Source: Candidatus Avibacteroides avistercoris (GTDB lineage Bacteria > Bacteroidota > Bacteroidia > Bacteroidales > Bacteroidaceae). From it: a DNA stretch of 36,878 bases. How positions within the stretch are numbered: the stretch's first letter is position 1; every line of letters begins with the position of its first letter. The translations under genes and the position numbers were made by a program. The DNA lies in the NCBI GenBank assembly GCA_020012075.1, contig DWUP01000194.1, positions 1-36,878 on the forward strand. Direction: 5' to 3'. Shown here one piece after another: positions 30,524-36,878 of the stretch. The notes under the pieces are model-generated. The model had not been told where the DNA came from, ran no database searches, and was given only the letters and a program-made list of their open reading frames with translations.

Positions 30524-30586
30524 GCATATTTTGCCGCACCGACGGTCCGCCCACGCCGGTTAATTGCAGCACACTGCTGCGAATGG

Positions 30587-30661
30587 CATACAATGCTGTC
30601 GGCAAAATCATACAATGGTACTGCGTGTGGCATACAATGTTTCCGTGCCCGGCATACGATG
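30587..30661. repeat. Four direct CATAC(A/G)ATG boxes at exact 22-bp spacing
   Basis: CATACAATG at 30587, 30609, 30631 and CATACGATG at 30653. Confidence 0.85.
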
Positions 30662-30717
30662 CTGCGGGACATGTCATCGCAAGCCATCATGGGCGGCTGA
30701 CGCTGACGGTGACGCCT

Positions 30718-31119
30718 TCAAAAGTCGAAATGCTCAAGGACGGGCGGCGTCGGCGCAAGATCATAGTAGTCGATGCCGCTGACGGCCAGACGGAAATAGG
30801 ACAAGTCGGTGTATTTGCCGTAGAGACGTTGCAGGATGGCGTTGGAATCATATATCTCACGTGCCACCTCGTCGGTGACATCAAAGACGGCGCACCCCAT
30901 GACACGCACAGAGATGTCGCCCGACATGGCGAGCAGCTCGACACCGGGATTGGCGACCAACTGGCGGTAGACCTCCTTGCGTGCAGATGTCGCGAAGTAG
31001 AGGTCATGCCCGCTGCGCTTCATGATTTGGAATACCCTTATCTTGGGCTTGCCGCCATCGACCGTGGCAAAAGCCACATCGCGGTGCGACATCAGAAAAT
31101 CAAATGCTTTGTCTGTCAT
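30718..31119 (-). CDS. Pyridoxamine 5'-phosphate oxidase-fold family protein
   Basis: FDFLMSHRDVAFATVDGGKPKIRVFQIMKRSGHDLYFATSARKEVYRQLVANPGVEL split-barrel flavin-binding pattern. Confidence 0.85.
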   Translation of the reverse strand: MTDKAFDFLMSHRDVAFATVDGGKPKIRVFQIMKRSGHDLYFATSARKEVYRQLVANPGVELLAMSGDISVRVMGCAVFDVTDEVAREIYDSNAILQRLYGKYTDLSYFRLAVSGIDYYDLAPTPPVLEHFDF

Positions 31120-31141
31120 GATATATATTTAAGTCTGTCTG

Positions 31142-32698
31142 TCATCTCTCATCACACTCACGCCGGCAGCCTGCGGAGCTGACATGCCTGAGCCCCACGA
31201 TGCTGTCGAGCATCAGCTTCATAGTCTCTGTCTGTGCGGGATATTGCCGGGCGACGTTGCGGGTCTCATCGCCATCCTTGAAAAGCTGAGGCACCGTGTC
31301 GCATCCCGACGGGACTGCCACACCCCAAGGGACGACCCCGGGATAATGGCTCGGCGCCACATATTTCCATCCCGGCGTGACAAGTGCCAGCGTGTAGCCC
31401 TGCTCGACTATCCATGCCCGCCCCTCACCGGTCCCGGAGCCAAACCATGCAGGAGACGAATCACGGCTGTCGGGCGCCGCATCCGCCGGCACTGCGGCAC
31501 CGACGACAGAGGCAAGCGAACACAACAAATCGACCTGTGTGGCCAAAGCATCAGTGCGGGTGCCGGCAGGTATGACAGCCGGCCATCGCACCAAAGCAGG
31601 GACACACGTGCCGGCTTCGAAGACGCTGTACTTGGTGCCGCGCATCGCACCCCACGGACGGTGGCTGCCGAGCAGCTCAGCCGCACGGTCGCAGTAGCCG
31701 TCATCGATGACAGGGCCGTTGTCACTGGTCAGTATCAGGATAGTATCGTCGGCAATGCCAGCCTCGTCAAGAGCCTGCATGATGCGGCCCACGCTCCAGT
31801 CGAGCTGCATTATGGCTTCGCCGCGCAGTCCGAGCGGTGATTTCCCCCTGAACCTCTCGTGCGGCATCCTCGGGACATGTATGTCATTGGTGGCGAAATA
31901 GAGGAAAAACGGCTCGTGGCGATGGGCTTCGATAAACCGCACGGCACGTGCCGTGATCGAGTCAGCTATGTCTTCGTCGCGCCAGATGGACGCCCCGCCT
32001 CCCTTCATATAACCTATGCGCCCGATGCCATTGATGATCGAGTTGTCATGACCGTGGCTCGACTGCTGTTTGTAAGCCAATCCGGGATTCGCACGATAGT
32101 CCGGCTCGCCGTCGAAGGGGTGAGTATAGCTCACCTCGACAGGATGCTCCGGGTCGGGATTTGCTATCATTCCGTCTTCGATGAAGATGCACGGCACCCT
32201 GTCGGCCGTGGCCGCCATGATATAAGAATAGTCGAAACCAAGGTCGGCAGGTGTGCCGTCGAGCGGTGCATTCCAGTCCTGACGCCCGGACTCGCGCCCC
32301 AACCCGAGATGCCACTTGCCGATGACGGCAGTCACATAGCCTGCCGAACGCATCATGTCGGCCAGCGTATATGTCTCGGGTGAGATTATCATGGCCGCAT
32401 CGCCATTGGCCACATCTGTCCCGTCCTGCCTGAAAGCATACATCCCCGTGAGCAATGCGAAACGTGACGGCGTACTGGTGGCCGCTGCAGCATGTGCGCC
32501 GGTCATCAGCCTGCCTTCTGCCGCCAGCCGGTCGGCATTGGGAGTGAGGACATCCGGCGAACCATAACAGCCGAGGTCTCCCCAACCGAGGTCGTCGGCA
32601 TAGATCAACACCACATTGGGATGCTCGCCGGCAACAACGGCACAGGTGGCTGCGGCAACAGTGCCCGTGACTATGGAAGCAAATAATCGTCTCATCAT
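31142..32698 (-). CDS. Sulfatase (arylsulfatase A-like, serine-type active site)
   Basis: NVVLIYADDLGWGDLGCYG; active-site STPSR within AAAATSTPSRFALLTG; GKWHLG; TSDNGP. Start trimmed to MMRRLFASIVTGTVAAATCAVVAG (signal peptide). Confidence 0.93.
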   Translation of the reverse strand: MMRRLFASIVTGTVAAATCAVVAGEHPNVVLIYADDLGWGDLGCYGSPDVLTPNADRLAAEGRLMTGAHAAAATSTPSRFALLTGMYAFRQDGTDVANGDAAMIISPETYTLADMMRSAGYVTAVIGKWHLGLGRESGRQDWNAPLDGTPADLGFDYSYIMAATADRVPCIFIEDGMIANPDPEHPVEVSYTHPFDGEPDYRANPGLAYKQQSSHGHDNSIINGIGRIGYMKGGGASIWRDEDIADSITARAVRFIEAHRHEPFFLYFATNDIHVPRMPHERFRGKSPLGLRGEAIMQLDWSVGRIMQALDEAGIADDTILILTSDNGPVIDDGYCDRAAELLGSHRPWGAMRGTKYSVFEAGTCVPALVRWPAVIPAGTRTDALATQVDLLCSLASVVGAAVPADAAPDSRDSSPAWFGSGTGEGRAWIVEQGYTLALVTPGWKYVAPSHYPGVVPWGVAVPSGCDTVPQLFKDGDETRNVARQYPAQTETMKLMLDSIVGLRHVSSAGCRRECDER

Positions 32699-32849
32699 AT
32701 CATAAACATTGTATGCACAAGGCGAAGATAGCATAAGTGTCCGTGAAAAGCAACGTGACCATAATGTCACAAACATGCATCACGGACGCGGCCACATGCG
32801 AGGAACGGCAGACGGCAAAAGTTAAAAGGATTAATTTAGCCGTAAAAAC

Positions 32850-32880
32850 TTTGCATATACGGAAAATGAGGCTAATTTTG
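32850..32880 (+). promoter_or_regulatory. Promoter of tRNA-Pro
   Basis: TTTG (32850-32853)-N19-TAATTTTG (32873-32880), 24 nt before the tRNA 5' end. Confidence 0.75.
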
Positions 32881-32904
32881 CACCGCCTTTGACGAAAGGC
32901 ATCA

Positions 32905-32979
32905 CGGGGTGTAGCGCAGTCCGGTTAGCGCACCTGCTTTGGGAGCAGGGGGTCGAAGGTTCGAATCCTTTCACCCCGA
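32905..32979 (+). tRNA. tRNA-Pro (anticodon TGG)
   Basis: Acceptor CGGGGTG/CACCCCG, anticodon arm CCTGC-TTTGGGA-GCAGG, T arm GAAGG-TTCGAAT-CCTTT; CCA not encoded. Confidence 0.95.
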
Positions 32980-32988
32980 CAGGTGATG

Positions 32989-33029
32989 AGGGCAGCCATC
33001 AAGGTCACAAGACCGTGGATGGCTGCCCT
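32989..33029 (+). terminator. Two-tier hairpin just downstream of tRNA-Pro
   Basis: AGGGCAGCCATC (32989-33000)/GATGGCTGCCCT (33018-33029), with inner GGTC-ACAA-GACC; no T tract. Confidence 0.5.
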
Positions 33030-33483
33030 GTCTGTCTGTAGACTTGCACCCTGTCATGATATGAATAATAATCAGGGGACATCCCTACACCACCCACATA
33101 CGAAACATCCGCCAATGACATGCGATATTCAGCCCGGACATATCGCACGAAACAGAATGCCATACAAGACGTGACACGAATAATATATATCCATACCGTG
33201 ACAGCCGCTTTTGATTTTCAATATTATTCCTTTTATTCTGATATTCCGATCACAACCACAACAATACAATACTCTGCCAATCATCGGATTGGCAACGACA
33301 TAAAACGTATAAAAGAAGTATCTAAAAACAAAATCACAAGACATTTCGCATATTTACATCAACAGCAGATACAATCTGCGGGAATAATTTATACTTTTAC
33401 ACCGCATAAGCCATTATCGAAACCAGATATTCGAAAGCGGCAGATACAGACTTATTCTATTAATCATTTATCAAATCAACATC

Positions 33484-33903
33484 ATGACCGAATTAGAACG
33501 CCTAAACGAAGCATTGAAAGAAGCCTTTGCAAAAATCGGTATCACCAAAAAGACCGACATGGCAGCTTACATCCCCTACCGTTTTTCCTATTTTTCAGAA
33601 GTGACAACCGGCCACAAGCCTATGAGCAGGCTGTTTCTCAACAAACTATACGAGCGCATAGGGATAAACCCGCAATGGGTGAGAACGGGCGAAGGCGAAA
33701 TGCTGACCGAACCCGCAGTCCCCAAGGCCGAAAACGGAAGCCGCCGCCAATCAACGCGCGCCGCAAAGAGTGATATGCAGGATGTACAAGCATTCTTCGA
33801 AGAACTCAAGAAGCAACTGGCCGAGAAAGACGAACAACTCTCGAAACGTGACGCACAAATCGACCGTCTGCTGCAGATCATTGAGAATCTGAGCGGCAAC
33901 TGA
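33484..33903 (+). CDS. Small HTH-like DNA-binding protein with C-terminal coiled coil
   Basis: MTELERLNEALKEAFAKIGITKKTDMAAYIPYRFSYFSEVTTGHKPMSRLFLNKLYERIGINPQWVRTGEGEML resembles phage-repressor-type HTH; C-terminus FFEELKKQLAEKDEQLSKRDAQIDRLLQIIENL. Confidence 0.75.
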   Translation: MTELERLNEALKEAFAKIGITKKTDMAAYIPYRFSYFSEVTTGHKPMSRLFLNKLYERIGINPQWVRTGEGEMLTEPAVPKAENGSRRQSTRAAKSDMQDVQAFFEELKKQLAEKDEQLSKRDAQIDRLLQIIENLSGN

Positions 33904-33926
33904 ACAGACTATCAGCCTGACAGCAA

Positions 33927-35795
33927 GTGACCCCGGAGCAATATCTCGCACACCTGCAACGCTTGCTCGACACCGAGCATGAGAGCGAGCGCAATGAATT
34001 CTTAACACAAGTGCAGGGACAAAGCACTTATGAGAGGACACTGCGAGGCACTTGCTGGTATCCATTGAGCATAGAGGGCGGACATTACAACGCCCTCAAT
34101 CAATATGTCGTCGAGATTGTCAGGACAGGCAGCCGTGATGTCGAGCACCAGTTTGACCATGGCAAGCCTGTCAGCTTTTTCGCCGACGACGGCATGGGAC
34201 ATACGACACAGACCTCATGGTCAGGCACCGTGTCTTACGTAGACGGCGACCGCATGGGAGTGGTCATACCGTCGGAAGACCACATGCCGCAGCTCCGTTC
34301 CATGAGGCTTCCGGGTCTGCAGTTATTCTTTGACGAAACACCCTACCGCCTCATGTCATCCGCTCTCCACAAGGCCATCAACGCCAGTGACGGACGGCTC
34401 AAGGAAATGAAAGAGTTGCTGCACGGCACACGCCAATGCGCATCACGCACCATGGCAAAGCAATCCTTCCCGTGGCTCAACAGACAGCAAGAAGAGGCAG
34501 TAAACAAAATCATCTGCGCAAAAGACATAGCCATCGTACACGGCCCGCCGGGGACAGGCAAGACGACGACACTCGTCGAAGCCATCTGCGAGACACTGCA
34601 CCGCGAAACACAAGTGCTCGTCTGTGCACAAAGCAACATGGCAGTAGACTGGATCAGCCGGCAACTGGTCGAACGCGGCGTCAGCGTCATGCGTATAGGC
34701 AATCCCACACGCATCAACGGCAAGATGCTCGCCTACACATTCGAAAGGAGGTTTGAAGAGCATCCCGACTACCCGCTGCTATGGCAAGTGCGACGTTCGA
34801 TAAGAGAACTGTGCGCATCAAGGCACGGCGGCCGCGACATTCATTCCAAGCTGTCATCGCTCCGTGACAAAGCCACAGAACTCGAGGTGCGCATCACCTC
34901 ATCACTCTTCGACTCGGCGATGGTCATATCCTGCACGCTGACCGGAGCTGCATCGTCATTGTTGTTTGGGAAGCACTTCTCCACCCTTTTCGTCGATGAA
35001 GCAGGCCAGGCACTCGAACCGTCATGCTGGATTCCACTCGCCCATTGCAGCCGCATCATCCTGTCGGGCGACCACAAGCAACTGCCCCCGACGGTCAAAT
35101 CAGTCGAAGCCGCACGCGGCGGGCTGGCACGGACACTCATGGAAGTAGCAGTCAATTCACATCCGTCATGCGTCACAATGCTGCGCGAGCAATACAGGAT
35201 GAATGAAGAGATCATGACCTTCCCGTCCAAATGGTTCTATGGAGGACAACTGACCGCAGCCCCCATGGTGGCACACCGCAAGACATTCGAACTTGACACA
35301 CCGGTCGAATGGATTGACACGTCGGTGGCCGAGGCCCGCGAACGCTCCACCTCGGGCGGCACAGGCAAGATGAACGCCGCTGAAGCATGCGCCACAATAG
35401 ACACACTCAAGAGTTACATAAGTAAAATAGGCAGCAGCCGGATAGCGGAAGACAACATAGATTTCGCAATCATCTCACCATACAAATCGCAAGTACAACT
35501 GTTGAGACGGCTCATCAAGTCCGACCCCGGCCTGCGCCGCATACGGCACGCCATCACGACAGATACAGTGGACGGATTCCAAGGGCAGGAACGCGACGTA
35601 GTGATAATCAGCCTCGTGCGATCAAACGACAGAGGCGACATAGGCTTCCTCACCGACCTGCGCCGGATGAATGTGGCCATGACGCGTGCAAGGATGAAAC
35701 TGATCATCGTCGGCGACGTGACCACACTGTCGCGGCATACATTCTTTGCCGCCCTATACGACTATGTCACATCGCTAAACAGAGACTGCAATTGA
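33927..35795 (+). CDS. Superfamily 1 helicase, UPF1/IGHMBP2 (Dna2-like AAA_11/AAA_12) type
   Basis: Walker A GPPGTGKTTT, Walker B VDEAGQ, motif III GDHKQLPPT, motif V TVDGFQGQERDVVIIS, motif VI RRMNVAMTRARMKLIIVGD. GTG start. Confidence 0.92.
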   Translation: MTPEQYLAHLQRLLDTEHESERNEFLTQVQGQSTYERTLRGTCWYPLSIEGGHYNALNQYVVEIVRTGSRDVEHQFDHGKPVSFFADDGMGHTTQTSWSGTVSYVDGDRMGVVIPSEDHMPQLRSMRLPGLQLFFDETPYRLMSSALHKAINASDGRLKEMKELLHGTRQCASRTMAKQSFPWLNRQQEEAVNKIICAKDIAIVHGPPGTGKTTTLVEAICETLHRETQVLVCAQSNMAVDWISRQLVERGVSVMRIGNPTRINGKMLAYTFERRFEEHPDYPLLWQVRRSIRELCASRHGGRDIHSKLSSLRDKATELEVRITSSLFDSAMVISCTLTGAASSLLFGKHFSTLFVDEAGQALEPSCWIPLAHCSRIILSGDHKQLPPTVKSVEAARGGLARTLMEVAVNSHPSCVTMLREQYRMNEEIMTFPSKWFYGGQLTAAPMVAHRKTFELDTPVEWIDTSVAEARERSTSGGTGKMNAAEACATIDTLKSYISKIGSSRIAEDNIDFAIISPYKSQVQLLRRLIKSDPGLRRIRHAITTDTVDGFQGQERDVVIISLVRSNDRGDIGFLTDLRRMNVAMTRARMKLIIVGDVTTLSRHTFFAALYDYVTSLNRDCN

Positions 35796-35913
35796 CCATT
35801 AGTCCTGACGGTCTGTAAAAATGGTTGCATTTTCCCGACCATAGATAATAGCGGCACCATAATCTTGAAATAGATTTGCGGCCAAAAACATTAAGGACAA
35901 AACATCAGACAAT

Positions 35914-36483
35914 ATGATGCAATTAGAAGATTTCCTGCACCGTGTAGCCGCGCACAAGCCGCTTGACACACCTGAAGTATTCGAGTTTATGGACAGGATG
36001 AGCGGTGAGGCGCGCCGCATCACCTTTGAGCTCAACGCCGCCTACCATACGCCTGAGGAAGTACGGTCCTACCTCTCATCACTTTTCGGCAAGCCCGTCC
36101 CCGCCACGCTGCGGGTGTTCCCGCCATTCTACACCGACTTCGGGAAAAACATAACGGTAGGCGAAAACGTATTCATCAATGCCTGCTGCCATTTCCAAGA
36201 CCATGGCGGCGTATTCATAGGCGACGACTGCCAGATAGGACACAATGTCGTTTTCGCCACACTCAACCATTTCGAAGCACCATCAAAACGCAAATTGACC
36301 TATCCTGCACCCATCAGGCTGGAACGCGGCGTGTGGGTCGGCTCAAATGCCACCATCCTGCAAGGCGTGACCATTGGTGAATATTCCATCGTCGCAGCCG
36401 GAGCCGTCGTCACTCGGGACGTGCCGCCACGCACAATAGTGGGAGGAGTCCCGGCAAAGGTCATAAGGCATATCGAGGAATGA
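35914..36483 (+). CDS. Sugar O-acetyltransferase (maltose/galactoside acetyltransferase-like, left-handed beta helix)
   Basis: [103 protein letters not shown]. Confidence 0.92.
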   Translation: MMQLEDFLHRVAAHKPLDTPEVFEFMDRMSGEARRITFELNAAYHTPEEVRSYLSSLFGKPVPATLRVFPPFYTDFGKNITVGENVFINACCHFQDHGGVFIGDDCQIGHNVVFATLNHFEAPSKRKLTYPAPIRLERGVWVGSNATILQGVTIGEYSIVAAGAVVTRDVPPRTIVGGVPAKVIRHIEE

Positions 36484-36628
36484 ACATGAAGCCGAAGATG
36501 CGATTTACAAATCGCGGAATCATCACAGGATTTGACAGTTAAAAAAGCACGCGACCTGCTTAAGATTTATTTTATATGCTATATTTGAAGCCGACAAATT
36601 GTTTTTGCGATTAATACTATCAGCATTT

Positions 36629-36878
36629 ATGAGAAAGTTTTACCTATTGACATTCGCTGCTGCCTGCTGTTTTTCTCTTGCACAGGCACAGGGGAAGCAC
36701 TATCTGAGGGCTATAAATTCGACCGTAAGCCCGCTGGAGTACAACCAATACTTCTACGACTCCGAAGGACGTACCGACAGCATCCACTGGAGCGACGAGC
36801 TGGCCGAGGGGAGTGTCAAGCTCACCTATGACGAAGCCGGCAACGTCGTGCAGCGCGACATGTTCCAGCTAATTGACT
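36629..36878 (+). CDS. Secreted protein, 5' part only (runs off window)
   Basis: MRKFYLLTFAAACCFSLAQAQGKHYLRAINSTVSPLEYNQYFYDSEGRTDSIHWSDELAEGSVKLTYDEAGNVVQRDMFQLID..., open to the window end. Confidence 0.65.
   Translation, partial: MRKFYLLTFAAACCFSLAQAQGKHYLRAINSTVSPLEYNQYFYDSEGRTDSIHWSDELAEGSVKLTYDEAGNVVQRDMFQLID

Noticed and set aside
29522-30700. 392-aa plus-strand ORF opposite the alcohol dehydrogenase
   Set aside because: Mirror of a clearly conserved enzyme; no domain, typical shadow ORF.
33120-33773. 217-aa plus-strand ORF overlapping the HTH gene
   Set aside because: Low-complexity product spanning the AT-rich non-coding region; the overlapping HTH frame has a coherent domain and coiled coil.
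36500-36515. Palindrome GCGATTT-AC-AAATCGC after the acetyltransferase gene
   Set aside because: Short, no T tract; could be a terminator stem or operator but unsupported.
1-36878. CRISPR array, transposon, integrase or att-site search
   Set aside because: No regularly spaced long repeats with unique spacers, no transposase/integrase ORF and no duplicated tRNA 3' end seen.

Overview
The window comes from a Bacteroidota (Bacteroidales-like) chromosome, judged from the r-protein sequences and from TTTG-N19/20-TAnnTTTG promoters. Positions ~160-18400, minus strand: the complete str/S10/spc/alpha ribosomal protein supercluster (rpsL-rpsG-fusA-rpsJ ... rpsD-rpoA-rplQ), with secY, map and infA, plus rpmJ and rpmD, which the ORF track misses. 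Positions 18.4-21.6 kb, minus strand: an unusual Cys-rich secreted protein and a long-chain acyl-CoA synthetase. Positions 21.7-24.8 kb, plus strand: the rplM-rpsI-rpsB-tsf operon, ending in a strong intrinsic terminator. Positions 24.9-32.7 kb: a CPA2-type antiporter, an MFS transporter, a FlK-like thioesterase, an Fe-type alcohol dehydrogenase, a PNPOx-fold protein and a serine-type sulfatase. Positions 32.9-36.9 kb: tRNA-Pro(TGG), a small HTH/coiled-coil protein next to a UPF1/IGHMBP2-like SF1 helicase, a hexapeptide acetyltransferase and the start of a secreted protein. The most interesting signals are non-coding. They are a two-tier stem-loop in the rpsK-rpsD gap whose apical loop resembles the 16S anti-SD tail, two consecutive hairpins filling the rpsB-tsf gap, a hairpin overlapping the rpsG start codon, four CATACAATG boxes at exact 22-bp spacing upstream of the alcohol dehydrogenase, a second 22-bp-period array in a convergent gap, and an unexplained ~120-bp repeat-rich element upstream of rpsL. 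I found no CRISPR array, transposase, integrase or rRNA. I could not establish a clearly new multi-gene system.
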